The notes under the pieces were generated by a model that searched no databases, was not told where the DNA came from, and was given only the letters and a program-made list of their open reading frames with translations. Positions 7,913 to 18,130 of a stretch of 42,821 nucleotides of DNA are shown piece by piece. This DNA is from Ramlibacter sp. (GTDB lineage Bacteria > Pseudomonadota > Gammaproteobacteria > Burkholderiales > Burkholderiaceae_C): the NCBI GenBank assembly GCA_029237735.1, contig JAQZBU010000033.1, positions 1 to 42,821 of the forward strand, read 5' to 3'. Each line of letters begins with the position of its first letter. The first letter of the stretch is position 1. A program made the position numbers and the translations under genes.

Positions 7913-8025
7913 CGCTTGTCCTTCCATCGCTTGTCCTTCATTTTGTGCAACGAACATGCGCAGACTATGCACGCGAGCCGGGACGCGCCCGCGTAAGAGT
8001 GTTTTCCAGTTGCACCCCGAAGGCG

Positions 8026-9024
8026 TCAGGCGGCCTTGCGGCGCGGCTTGGCCTTCACACTCGTGCTCGAGCCGGCTTTGGTTTTCGCGGCCGCCACGGC
8101 ACGCCGCGGGCGGGCAGGGGCCTCGTCGTTCGCGGCCTTGCGGCGTGATGCGGTCTTTCGCGCCGGAGTTGCTTGCGCCTCTTCTTCCTCTTCTTCCGGC
8201 TCGTCGGCTGTTGCCTTGCCGGCGCCCTTGCGCAGGCTGCGCCGAAGCAGCTCGGTGAGGTCGATGATGTCGGCGCTGGCCTGAACTTCCTCGCCCTCTA
8301 TCGGTTTCATGATGTGTTCGCCCTGGCCGGCCTTCACCTTGGCCTCCACGACCTTCTCCAGCTTTTCGCGGAACTCGTCATGGAAGGTTTCGGGCTTCCA
8401 GTCGTCGGCCAGTTCATTCACCAGCTGTTCCGCCATCTTCAGCTCCCGGGGGCTGACTTTCGCGTCGTTCTTGTCGGGTAGCGGCAGGCCCGCGGTATCG
8501 CGCACTTCATCGTGCCAGCGCAGCAACTCAAGCACCAGGCCTTCTTCGGAAGGGAAGAGAGCGGCCAAATGCTGCCGGGTGGAGATGACGACCTTGGCGA
8601 TGCCCACCTTGCCGGTGTTGCGCAGCGTCTCGAGCAGCAGCAGGTACGGCTTGTTGCCCTTGGCCGCAGGGGCGACGTAATAGGGCTTGTTGTAGTAGGC
8701 GCTCGGGATCTGGCTACCGTCGACAAACGACTCGATCTCTATCGTCTGCGTGGACTTCGGAAGGGCGGCCTTGATCTCTTCGGGCGACACGACCACGTAC
8801 TGGTCCTTCTCGTACTCGAAGCCCTTGACGACCTCTTCCTTCTGCATGGCCTCGCCGGTGGCCTTGTTCACCTGTTTGTTGCCCACCGGGTTCATGGTGC
8901 GCTTGTCAAGCAGGTTGAACTTCATGCGATGCTCGGCCGTGGCCGAATGCAGGGTGACGGGAATGTAGACCAGGCCGAAGCTGATCGCGCCTTTCCACAG
9001 GGTGCGGGTACTGGAGGGTGCCAT
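8026..9024 (-). CDS. ku: Ku protein for non-homologous end joining
   Basis: A 332-residue bacterial Ku. The core starts 'RTLWKGAISFGLVYIPVTLHSAT' and includes 'GFEYEKDQYVVVSPEEI', 'AYYNKPYYVAPA' and 'LLRWHDEVRD', all usual Ku signatures. It forms a ring-shaped homodimer on DNA ends and recruits LigD. After about residue 265 the chain becomes a low-complexity tail: an acidic run of E residues, then Lys/Arg/Ala-rich repeats, as in Ku proteins with DNA-binding C-terminal extensions. No ligD gene lies in the window. It is a single-gene transcription unit preceded by a small basic ORF on the same strand. Confidence 0.96.
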   Translation of the reverse strand: MAPSSTRTLWKGAISFGLVYIPVTLHSATAEHRMKFNLLDKRTMNPVGNKQVNKATGEAMQKEEVVKGFEYEKDQYVVVSPEEIKAALPKSTQTIEIESFVDGSQIPSAYYNKPYYVAPAAKGNKPYLLLLETLRNTGKVGIAKVVISTRQHLAALFPSEEGLVLELLRWHDEVRDTAGLPLPDKNDAKVSPRELKMAEQLVNELADDWKPETFHDEFREKLEKVVEAKVKAGQGEHIMKPIEGEEVQASADIIDLTELLRRSLRKGAGKATADEPEEEEEEAQATPARKTASRRKAANDEAPARPRRAVAAAKTKAGSSTSVKAKPRRKAA

Positions 9025-9120
9025 GATGGCTTAACCCTAGTCGAACTCCGCGGCGGCGATGTAGGACGCCGCAGTCAGGCCATGTGGGCAGGCGCTGGTG
9101 AGATGAGCCCAATACGGGGG

Positions 9121-9197
9121 CCACCGCGGAACCGGCTTTGCCGGGCCGCTGGTGGCGCCCCCTTGAGGGGGAAGCGCCGAAGGCGCTTCGGGGGTGG
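9121..9197. repeat. Hairpin-rich intergenic repeat, Comamonadaceae type
   Basis: Three consecutive hairpins are visible: CCGGC-TTT-GCCGG (9132-9144), CCCCC-TTGA-GGGGG (9158-9171) and GAAGCGCC-GAA-GGCGCTTC (9171-9189, sharing one base with the previous stem). I recall near-identical units scattered between genes in Acidovorax and Variovorax relatives; this needs a genome search. It lies between the ends of two minus-strand genes and may act as a terminator for the small gene at 9204. Confidence 0.7.
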
Positions 9198-9203
9198 ACC
9201 TAT

Positions 9204-9374
9204 TTATCCGCCCTTGTGGGGACGCTTGCCGGGGTTTTTCTTGTTGCGAGTGGATGTGCCGCGCTCCAGGCTCACCTTCTGGCCGCCGCCCGCGCGACCG
9301 ACCTTGATGCCCTCTTGGACCTTGACCGGGGGGGTGCGCTTGCGGTCGGCTTCTGTGACGATCTTGTTGCCCAT
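9204..9374 (-). CDS. Small basic protein, 56 residues
   Basis: An intact 56-residue reading frame starting MGNKIVTEADRKRTPP and ending KNPGKRPHKGG. A CAGGAGC ribosome-binding site stands eight bases before the ATG. The protein is strongly basic, with many Lys and Arg, and has a central GRAGGGQKVSLERG segment. It has no signal peptide and no membrane segment. The good ribosome-binding site, the coherent composition and the location between a repeat and a divergent gene support a real gene. I do not recognise a characterised family; binding of nucleic acid would suit the composition but is a guess. It may be co-oriented with ku by chance, since the repeat separates them. Confidence 0.7.
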   Translation of the reverse strand: MGNKIVTEADRKRTPPVKVQEGIKVGRAGGGQKVSLERGTSTRNKKNPGKRPHKGG

Positions 9375-9513
9375 GTAAATGCTCCTGTTACTGACTTTGC
9401 AAACCCGACATTAGGCCACAGCCGGAAGTGCCGCGTTGAGAGAGGGCGATGTCTTACACAACGGCCGGCCGTCCTGGCTTAGGCTGAAAGCATCTCAACA
9501 GGAGAGAAACCCG

Positions 9514-10317
9514 ATGAAATTCAAGACGAAATCCGCCATCGCCGCAGCCGCAATCCTGCTGGCTTCGCACGCCATGGCCCAGATCACTTTCTACGAAGGC
9601 GAGGGCTACCGCGGCCGGGCTTTCTCGACGGATAAAAGGGTCGGCAACTTCGAGCGCTTCGGCTACAACGACCGCGTCGGCTCCATCGTGGTGGAACGCG
9701 GCCGCTGGGAGGTGTGCGAGGAGCCGCGCTTCCAGGGCCGCTGCGTCGTGCTGCGCCGAGGCAGCTACGATTCCCTGGGCAAGGTTGGCATGGGCCGGCA
9801 TGTGGCCTCCGCGCGGCCGGTGGAAAACCGCCGCCGCTACGACAACGAGATCGCGGCACCGGCTGAGCGGCCCGACTACGCCTACCGCCGCCGCCCGACC
9901 GAACGTGTGTTCGACGCGCCGGTGACGCAGGTGCGCGCGGTCGTGGGACCGCCCAACCAGCAATGCTGGGTCGAGCGCCAGCAGGTGCAGCAGCCTGGCC
10001 AGGCGAACGTGGGCGGGGCCGTGGCCGGTGCCCTGATCGGCGGCATCCTGGGCCACCAGGTGGGCAAGGGTTCCGGCCGTGACGCGGCTACCGCGGCAGG
10101 CGTGATCGGCGGAGCGGCCATCGGTGCCAACACCGGCGGGGGCAGCACGGGGACAACCGGCTACCAGGACGTGCAGCGCTGCCAACAGGTGCCTAACGCT
10201 ACGCCCGCGTATTACGACGTCACGTACAACTTCCGCGGCATGGAACACCATGTCCAGATGGCGGCGCCTCCCGGCCCGACCATCGTCGTCAACGAGCGCG
10301 GCGAGCCGCGTCAATAA
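9514..10317 (+). CDS. Secreted beta/gamma-crystallin plus glycine-zipper protein
   Basis: A 267-residue exported protein. Residues 1-22 are a clear Sec signal peptide ending AMA. Residues 23-105 look like a beta/gamma-crystallin domain ('ITFYEGEGYRGRAFSTDKRVGNF', 'DRVGSIVVERGRWEVCEEPRFQGRCVVLRRG'). Residues 165-206 form a glycine-zipper 2TM segment ('GGAVAGALIGGILGHQVGKGSGRDAATAAGVIGGAAIGAN'), typical of outer-membrane lipoprotein-like proteins, here without a lipobox. A conserved C-terminal strand region follows ('PAYYDVTYNFRGMEHHVQM'). The ribosome-binding site AGGAG is eight bases before the ATG. It is probably an envelope protein; the precise role is unknown. Its stop is nine bases from the convergent CoA-transferase gene. 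Confidence 0.85.
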   Translation: MKFKTKSAIAAAAILLASHAMAQITFYEGEGYRGRAFSTDKRVGNFERFGYNDRVGSIVVERGRWEVCEEPRFQGRCVVLRRGSYDSLGKVGMGRHVASARPVENRRRYDNEIAAPAERPDYAYRRRPTERVFDAPVTQVRAVVGPPNQQCWVERQQVQQPGQANVGGAVAGALIGGILGHQVGKGSGRDAATAAGVIGGAAIGANTGGGSTGTTGYQDVQRCQQVPNATPAYYDVTYNFRGMEHHVQMAAPPGPTIVVNERGEPRQ

Positions 10318-10326
10318 GGGAGATCT

Positions 10327-11226
10327 TCATTCCGCTGCCATTGTGTGCAGCGGTATGTCCTTTTCCACGGCAAGTCGGTCGAGCTGCCCGCGCGTTTGCG
10401 TGAGCAGGAAGGCCGCGATGGCCTGGTGCGTGGCCGGTGCGAACATCGCCCGCACGTCGGATGTCGGCACACCCGCCGCGGCGCACAGCGCGGCCGCGAA
10501 ATGCGGCTCCAGCGCCGCCACCGCCACGCGCCCATCCTTGCAGGGGTAGATTCGATAGCCGGCGTGAGCGCCGCCGACCGACCCCGACGGCTGCGTCAAC
10601 CCCCATTGGCGCGGCAGCGCGAGGTAGGCGGCGGCTTCGGAGAGCGCCACTTCGATGAGAACTCCCTGCGGCTGCGTCTTGCCGGCACCCGCAACATCAC
10701 GCCCGGAACGGAGCAGCGCCGCCGCCAACACGGCTTCGCTGGCCATGAGCGAGCCGCTCATGTCAGCGTACAGCGTTGCCGGCAGCTCCAGCCCGGGCAC
10801 GAGGTCGTTGTCGGCAAGGTAGGTCAGGTCGTGGCCAGGCTCCTCGGCGCGGTCGCCGGGCGCGCCAACAATCGCCACATGGCACAAGGACGGATAGGTG
10901 CCGTGGAGTTTTTTCCAGCCGAGGCCCAGCTTTTCGAGTGCGGAAGGGCGGAACGAAGTCAGCAGCACATCGGTTGCGGCCAGTTCGCGGTGCAGCGCTT
11001 GCTGGCCCGCCTCGGACTTGAGGTCGGCCGCCAGCACGTTCACACCTTCGTGCAGCTGTGCGTAAGCGGCCTTGTTGTAGGTGCCCATCGGATCGCCCGA
11101 AGGCGGCTCCAGCTTGACGCAGTTGGCGCCCATTTGCCGGCAGCGCATCAGCGCCGCGGGGCCGGGCAGGTTCAGCGCCAGGCTGAGGACGCGGACACCT
11201 TCGAGAACTTTGGGAGCCTGGTTCAT
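10327..11226 (-). CDS. CaiB/BaiF-type (family III) CoA-transferase
   Basis: A 299-residue family III CoA-transferase or alpha-methylacyl-CoA racemase-like protein. The start 'LEGVRVLSLALNLPGPAALMRCRQMGANCVKLEPPSGDPM' and 'LAADLKSEAGQQALHRELAATDVLLTSFRPSALEKLGLGW' are family hallmarks. The segment 'GHDLTYLADND' carries the Asp expected to form the acyl intermediate. It is shorter than the usual 360-400 residues, because the middle and C-terminal parts are compact. ATG 11226 is chosen over the open frame from 11271 because the family starts just before this LEGVRVL block. It is divergent from a MaoC-like dehydratase, so the pair may act on the same CoA substrate, which the sequence does not reveal. 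Confidence 0.87.
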   Translation of the reverse strand: MNQAPKVLEGVRVLSLALNLPGPAALMRCRQMGANCVKLEPPSGDPMGTYNKAAYAQLHEGVNVLAADLKSEAGQQALHRELAATDVLLTSFRPSALEKLGLGWKKLHGTYPSLCHVAIVGAPGDRAEEPGHDLTYLADNDLVPGLELPATLYADMSGSLMASEAVLAAALLRSGRDVAGAGKTQPQGVLIEVALSEAAAYLALPRQWGLTQPSGSVGGAHAGYRIYPCKDGRVAVAALEPHFAAALCAAAGVPTSDVRAMFAPATHQAIAAFLLTQTRGQLDRLAVEKDIPLHTMAAE

Positions 11227-11293
11227 GGGAGATGATGTGCAATGCCTTTTGTGCAAGACTAGCAGACACACGCCCCATCACCGAGAGCCCTAC

Positions 11294-12136
11294 ATGACAC
11301 CCGACGCCGAGGAACTCAAAGCCTGGACAGGCCGCACCGAAACCGTCCACGACACACTTACGGCCGCGCCCATTCGCATGTTGCGCGCGACGCTGGACTT
11401 GCCTCCGGACGACGTGGCCGAGCTCCCACCCCTGTGGCACTGGCTGTACTTTTTGCCCTCGGCCCGGCAGTCCGAGCTGGGCCCGGATGGCCATCCGCGC
11501 CGGGGCGGCTTCCTGCCACCGGTGCCGCTGCCTCGGCGCATGTGGGCGGGCGGCCAGCTGGAGTTCTTCTCGCCCTTGCGGGTGGGTGACGCAATACGTC
11601 GCGTTTCCACCATCGACGATGTGAAATTCAAATCCGGCCGCACCGGCGAGCTGTGCTTCGTGCGGGTGCGGCATGAGGTCAGCAGCCCCCGGGGGCCGGC
11701 CCTGCGCGAATTCCACGACATCGTTTATCGGCCCGATCCGGTGCCGGGCGCGGCGGAGCCTGCTTACGAGCAAGCGCCCGAGAGCGTCACCGCTCAGCGC
11801 GTGGTGCCTGACGACACGCTGCTGTTCCGCTATTCGGCGCTCACCTTCAACGGCCACCGCATCCACTACGACCGGCGTTATGTCACGCAGGTGGAAGGCT
11901 ACCCCGGCCTGGTGGTGCATGGGCCGCTGATGGCCACCTTGCTCGCTGGGGCCGCCACCCGACAGTTCCTCGGCCGGGTGCCGGCCGCGTTCTCGTTCCG
12001 GGCGATGAAGCCGGTGTTCGACCTGCATCCCTTCGAGGCCTGCGGCCGGCCCGATGGGCCCAACGCCGCGGAGCTGTGGATCCGCGACCATGCCGGGCAC
12101 AAGGCAATGGCGGCGCGCATGGAGTTCAAGCCGTGA
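11294..12136 (+). CDS. MaoC-like / FAS1-like dehydratase (mesaconyl-C4-CoA hydratase type)
   Basis: A 280-residue two-hotdog protein of the FAS1-like dehydratase and mesaconyl-C4-CoA hydratase group. The N-terminal half contains 'LPPLWHWLYFLPSARQSELGPDGHPRRGGFLPPVPLPRRMWAGGQLEF', strongly typical of that group. The C-terminal half has 'RYSALTFNGHRIHYDRRYVTQVEGYPGLVVHGPLMATLL', the MaoC hydratase motif with the catalytic Asp/His region. It should add or remove water at an enoyl-CoA in the cytoplasm. It is divergent from a CoA-transferase gene with 67 bases between them. Its stop overlaps the DUF1653 start by three bases. Confidence 0.88.
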   Translation: MTPDAEELKAWTGRTETVHDTLTAAPIRMLRATLDLPPDDVAELPPLWHWLYFLPSARQSELGPDGHPRRGGFLPPVPLPRRMWAGGQLEFFSPLRVGDAIRRVSTIDDVKFKSGRTGELCFVRVRHEVSSPRGPALREFHDIVYRPDPVPGAAEPAYEQAPESVTAQRVVPDDTLLFRYSALTFNGHRIHYDRRYVTQVEGYPGLVVHGPLMATLLAGAATRQFLGRVPAAFSFRAMKPVFDLHPFEACGRPDGPNAAELWIRDHAGHKAMAARMEFKP

Positions 12137-12375
12137 CGAGTGAGCTGCCGCCGGTGCCGCGCACGCCACCTGGACGCTACCGTCACTACAAGGGCGGCGA
12201 GTACGAAGTGATCGGCGGAGCGCGCCACAGCGAGACGCTGGAGCCGCTGGTCATCTACCGGCCCCTGTACAACGATTCGGGCCTGTGGGCACGGCCACAC
12301 GCCATGTTCTTCGGGCAGGTCGAGGTGGAAGGCCGCTTGCAGCCACGGTTCATGCCGGTGGGGCCGGGCATTTGA
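12133..12375 (+). CDS. DUF1653 protein
   Basis: An 80-residue protein with a GTG start overlapping the previous stop (GTGA). The DUF1653 core is clear: 'PGRYRHYKGGEYEVIGGARHSETLEPLVIYRPLY', then 'LWARPHAMFFGQVEVEG.LQPRF'. The family is widespread, small and uncharacterised. Its coupling to the dehydratase gene is probably an operon by location rather than by shared pathway. Confidence 0.88.
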   Translation: MTSELPPVPRTPPGRYRHYKGGEYEVIGGARHSETLEPLVIYRPLYNDSGLWARPHAMFFGQVEVEGRLQPRFMPVGPGI

Positions 12376-12386
12376 CGGAGCGGGCC

Positions 12387-12788
12387 GTGCGTTTCGTGCG
12401 CTACCTGTGGGCCGCGCCTTGCACCTTGGCGGGGCTGATGCTCATCGCGCCGGCATTCCTCGTCGGCGCGATCGCGCGTAGGGTCGACGGGGTCATCGAG
12501 ATCGCCGCGCCCGCCGCCATGCAAGGCTCTCGCTGGCTGGAGTCACTGCCCTTCAACGCGATCACCTTCGGTCACATGGTGTTCGCCACCAGCGTGATGG
12601 AGCTCGAGCGCCTTCGCGCCCACGAGCACGCCCATGTGCGGCAGTACGAGCAGTGGGGCATCTTCTTCCTGCTGGCCTACCCGGCAGCCAGCGTGTGGCA
12701 ATGGCTACGGGGCCGCCGCGCCTACGTCGACAACTGGTTCGAGGTCCAGGCGCGGCGAAGCGCGGGCCAGGATCCGCCGGCTACCTGA
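12387..12788 (+). CDS. Small membrane protein with HEHxH motif
   Basis: A 133-residue protein starting at GTG 12387, with an ACGGAGCGG site six bases upstream; a TTG at 12372 overlapping the DUF1653 stop is the alternative. One hydrophobic segment lies near residues 8-28 ('LWAAPCTLAGLMLIAPAFLVGAIA') and a second near 'WGIFFLLAYPAASVWQWL'. Between them, 'RLRAHEHAHVRQYEQWG' carries a HEHAH cluster. 'FEVQARRSAG' near the end adds a Glu. The arrangement resembles a minimal metallopeptidase-like zinc site on a membrane hairpin, but activity is not shown. I do not recognise a named family. Confidence 0.72.
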   Translation: MRFVRYLWAAPCTLAGLMLIAPAFLVGAIARRVDGVIEIAAPAAMQGSRWLESLPFNAITFGHMVFATSVMELERLRAHEHAHVRQYEQWGIFFLLAYPAASVWQWLRGRRAYVDNWFEVQARRSAGQDPPAT

Positions 12789-12896
12789 TGCGTGTGCTCT
12801 CGCGCGGGTAACTTCGCAAGCGCGAATTCAGGCCAGTTTGTGGGCGACGTAACGCACGCCACCCTTGTGGCAGCGGACGTGGATTGGGTACTACAT

Positions 12897-12924
12897 GGAA
12901 CTACATGTCTCGATTGGCCACACA
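12897..12924 (+). promoter_or_regulatory. hrp-box-like promoter of the kinase-like effector gene
   Basis: GGAACT (12897-12902), 15 bases, then CCACACA (12918-12924). This agrees at every defined position with the GGAAC(C/T)-N15/16-CCACNNA hrp box read by HrpL-type ECF sigma factors. It ends 48 bases before the GTG start at 12973. Related boxes precede the two CesT-chaperone operons at 36223 and 38355. Confidence 0.65.
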
Positions 12925-12972
12925 CTGACTCCATGGAGGTCGACATGAGCTCCAGGCTTGAGGGGGTAAAAC

Positions 12973-15428
12973 GTGGATGCAAAGGTCTCAGCGGCGCAAA
13001 CCATATTCGGGGCGCTCGGCCCGGCCGAGAACAAGCTTGAGGTTCATCCTCCGCCCAACGCCCACGTGGTGCCGTCTGCATTAGGCCTGGCAAACGGCCC
13101 GCCCGTGGTCGAGCAGCACGTGGGTACGGTGAACCTCCACGTGTCCACTAGCGGCGAAACAATGTGCTTGCCTTCGTCGGCGACAGTCGGCCCGGCGGCC
13201 CAGGCCATCGTCGACGTCGCAGGCGTGCTGGTGAATTTGCTTCCTGGGCAGGAGCCCGACCCGCACCCGGCGGCGATGCACATGGCCTGGCAACAAGTGG
13301 ATGACTCAAGTAGATCTGGCCACACTGTTCCCTCGCCCACGGATGCGACATTCGAAACTAAGGAGACCAAACATGCGCAAGGGTCAGCGCTTGCCGCGCG
13401 AACTGCGCAGCAAGCGCCCGGGCTGTGGCGCCCCAAGGAGTCCCCGGGTCCGTTGGAGAAGTACATGCTGGAACAGGGCATCGGCCATATCACCGAACCC
13501 TCCTTTTTCGGGCCGGCAGAGACCTGGACCCTGGAAGAGGTAAGGAATTTGCCGCGAAACAAAAGAATCGAACTTATTAAAAGCTGCGAGGGACAAATCG
13601 GCTCTGACTTGAGAACCAAATGGGATGATGACTTTTTCCTTCTCCAGCGCTACATCAAGCCGGACTATCAAGACAGCTTCGATATTGAAATACCGCGCCT
13701 TTCCCCATTGCAGCACGCAGGATATCTGCAAAAACGAGATGAATTGCGCCGGACACTGAGAGAAACTGACGCGTCGAAGGTCAAGATCTTGAAATCCATG
13801 AAGCCGGCCTTCATGACGAAACAGAAAAAAGAAAGGCTTGATCAAGACCGCCAGAACGTGGTCAATCAATTGCGAGAATTGAACGTCAAACAGGCGACTT
13901 CAACCTTCGGCGAAGTGCAAGCGGGCAGAAGGGCATTGCAGAAAGAACAGCGCGATTTCGGTCGCCTGAGGTACGAGGAGGTCCACGAACGTAATACCCA
14001 CATCGAGGTCGAAAACGAGCTGTATGCCCTTGGCATCCTCCGCGTGTCCGCCGATGAGTTGCCGGCCAGCACGATCAACGTTTCGTATTCGGCGAAGGGA
14101 AATCTCGGAGAGCTGGCATTACCGAATGCAAAATTTCCCCAGCACCACTCGCACCTGCACATAGACCCGTTCACCGGCATCATGACCACGCAACACATCG
14201 AGGTCGATGCGCCGTGCGTCCATCGCTTCGTATTCGCGAACTCCGACGGCACCGAGTACGTGCATCAAGTCACTTTCAACAGCGACCATCCCACGCCCGG
14301 TGTGAAGCGCGTAGAGCCACGTTGGATTTCACCCCGGCTCGAGCAGGAGTGCGCCACGTTGCAGGACGGCAAGGTGCGACTTGGCAAAGGGGCGATCAAC
14401 ACCGTGTACAGCGCCACTGCGACATTGGCGGATGGCTCGGACTTCCCGGGTGTGTACAAGAAGGAGAATAGCCACATTGAAGAATGGAAGCGCCCCATCT
14501 CGACTCTTCGCAACGTGGCCGCTTCGAAGCTGGATCGGCGACTTTTTTCCGGCGATGGCATGCTCACACGCACGTACCTCGTGCGCAACGGCAGCGAACT
14601 CGGCTGCATCATGGCGCGGGCAAACGGAGTCTCTCCGCGGCACACGGGAAACAAGGAAGAGCGGGACCGCCCCGATCTCGCCAAAGCGCTCCTGAAAATG
14701 CCCGAGGAGAGGCGGCACGCCTTTGCGCTGTCCAAAGGGTTCACCGGGCTAAGGATCGAGGGCAACACAGTGACGCTGCAGAACGAGCCCGAGAACTCCG
14801 GGGCGAAGGATTACCGCAATAAGATCGACTTCAGCGACTCCGACCTGCGACATGAACTGACCAAACTGCAGTGGTTCGACTCGCTGACGCTGGGAACGGA
14901 CCGCCACGCGGAAAACCTTTTCGTTGGACGGGACGAACATGGCCGAACCCGCGTGACGGGCATCGACAACGACGATGCCTTTTCGGCAATGGAAATCACC
15001 CTCGACAAGCTTCCGTACGCCAGTTTGCCGCGCCTTCCGAAGGTGATTGACAGAGACACGGCTGTTGCAATGCTAAAGCTCGAGCCGCAGCACATCGAGG
15101 AGGACTGCATAGGGCTGACCAGGGAAGAGATCGAGGCGACGAAGCTCAGGCTGGAGTACATCAAGCGGGCGATCTTGGGGTGTCCGGTTTTGGAACCGAA
15201 CGCAAGCTGGTCCACCCCGCAGGTGTCTCGCGCGCTCGGCGTCGAGCCTTACGACCGCTGGAATGACAGCGTTGGCGTAGCCCGTTTCATGGAGGCAGCA
15301 GAGGACACCAGCTACATTGCGCGCGAAACCGCCATCCAGCTGCAAGTACTCGCGACCGGCGGCATGTACTACGCTCCCGGTGAGCTTGAAAGGCTGGCGC
15401 TAGGCAGCCAGCAAGAAGGGGTCCCAAC

Positions 15429-15432
<4 letters not shown>
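12973..15432 (+). CDS. Putative type III effector with kinase-like motifs
   Basis: An 819-residue protein with a GTG start and a strong AGGGGG site six bases upstream. Residues 1-150 are Ser/Pro/Ala-rich with no Sec signal, like a type III secretion leader. Residues about 170-380 are charged and helical, probably coiled coil ('KQKKERLDQDRQNVVNQLRELNVKQ'). A kinase-type core is suggested from about 465: 'LGKGAINTVYSA' (470-481, a P-loop-like glycine segment), a Lys near 496 in 'FPGVYKKE', 'GTDRHAEN' (641-648; D643, H645, N648) and 'GIDNDDAF' (663-670; D665). DRHxxN plus a following D is the catalytic layout of PI3/4-kinase-like, HipA and Fam20-type kinases. Parts of the gene are AT-richer than the neighbours. 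An hrp-box-like promoter and a coupled downstream gene support an effector role. No experimental family is recognised. Confidence 0.6.
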
Positions 15433-17226
<1,794 letters not shown>

Positions 17227-17253
17227 TCAGCCAGTGGCCGCGCGAGGCGCTGT

Positions 17254-17284
17254 GCGATGATTGCCGGGTCTGCGCGATGATCGC
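17254..17284. promoter_or_regulatory. Direct repeats, candidate PobR operator
   Basis: GCGATGATTGC (17254-17264) and GCGATGATCGC (17274-17284) differ at one position and are 20 bases apart, two helical turns. They lie in the divergent pobA-pobR interval. IclR regulators of aromatic pathways bind repeated elements at such sites. Binding is inferred. Confidence 0.4.
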
Positions 17285-17300
17285 GCAAGCCCCTTTCATC

Positions 17301-18059
17301 ATGACGATCGCCAAGGCGGATTTCATCGAAGGCATGGCCAAGGGCATGGCCGTGCTGGAGAGCTTCGACACCGAGCGCCAGCGGCTCAATGCCACGCTGG
17401 CCGCGCAGCGCGCCGGCATCACGCGCGCTGCTGCCAGGCGGCACCTGCTCACCCTTGCGCACCTGGGCTACCTGGAGACCGACGGCAGCTATTTCTGGCT
17501 GGCGCCCAAGGTGCTGCGCTTCTCGGGCAGCTACCTCGCGTCGGCACGACTGCCGCGGGTACTGCAGCCCACGCTCAACAGGCTGGCCGCGCAAACGGCC
17601 GAGTCGTTCTCGGCCGTCGTGCTGGATGGCGACCAGGTCGTGATCATCGCGCGCAGCGGCTCGACCCGAGTGCTGGCCTACGGGCTCCACCTGGGCGCGC
17701 GGCTGCCGGCGCACGCCACCTCGACCGGCCGCGTGCTGCTCGCCGCCAAGAGCCGCAGCGAGTTCAACGCCTGGATGAAAGGCAGGGAACTCGCCCGGCT
17801 GACCGCGCACACCACCGTGGACCCGCGCAAGTTCCGCGCGTTGATCGAAGAGGTGCGCGTGAACGACTATTGCGTGGCCAGCGAAGAGCATGAGCTGGGC
17901 GTGCACGCGCTGGCGGTGCCCCTTCGCAACATGCAGGGGCAGACCGTGGCCGCCTTGAATGTGGTGGCGGCGCCTCAGCGGCTCGAAGCCCGGCAAATGC
18001 AGCGCGATCTCCTCCCATTGTTGCTCGACGCCGCGCGCGAGCTACGTCCTTTGTTGTAA
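17301..18059 (+). CDS. pobR: IclR-family regulator, PobR/PcaR type
   Basis: A 252-residue IclR-family protein. Residues 5-75 form the winged helix ('FIEGMAKGMAVLESFDTERQRLNATLAAQRAGITRAAARRHLLTLAHLGYLE') and the rest is the GAF-like effector domain ('LPAHATSTGRVLLA', 'VNDYCVASEEHELGVHALAVPLRN'). 'FIEGMAKGMAVLESF' is characteristic of the PobR/PcaR/PcaU subgroup. It probably activates pobA in response to 4-hydroxybenzoate. Starts at 17277 and 17301 are both possible. I choose 17301 because it aligns with family starts and leaves the direct repeats at 17254-17284 outside the coding region. Confidence 0.88.
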   Translation: MTIAKADFIEGMAKGMAVLESFDTERQRLNATLAAQRAGITRAAARRHLLTLAHLGYLETDGSYFWLAPKVLRFSGSYLASARLPRVLQPTLNRLAAQTAESFSAVVLDGDQVVIIARSGSTRVLAYGLHLGARLPAHATSTGRVLLAAKSRSEFNAWMKGRELARLTAHTTVDPRKFRALIEEVRVNDYCVASEEHELGVHALAVPLRNMQGQTVAALNVVAAPQRLEARQMQRDLLPLLLDAARELRPLL

Positions 18060-18130
18060 AGCGTTATTCGCGCCTTCACATTAGCTAACAACAACACAGT
18101 CGTTGGGGATGGCCGGGTTCATCCCAAAAT

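Noticed and set aside
10763-12169. 468-codon minus-strand frame across the CoA-transferase and dehydratase genes
   Set aside because: It spans two divergent real genes, with shadow composition and no recognisable domain.
12792-13040. 82-codon frame containing the ATG at 12945, before the effector
   Set aside because: It lacks a fitting ribosome-binding site, overlaps the hrp-box-like promoter and runs out of frame into the effector; GTG 12973 with AGGGGG is better.
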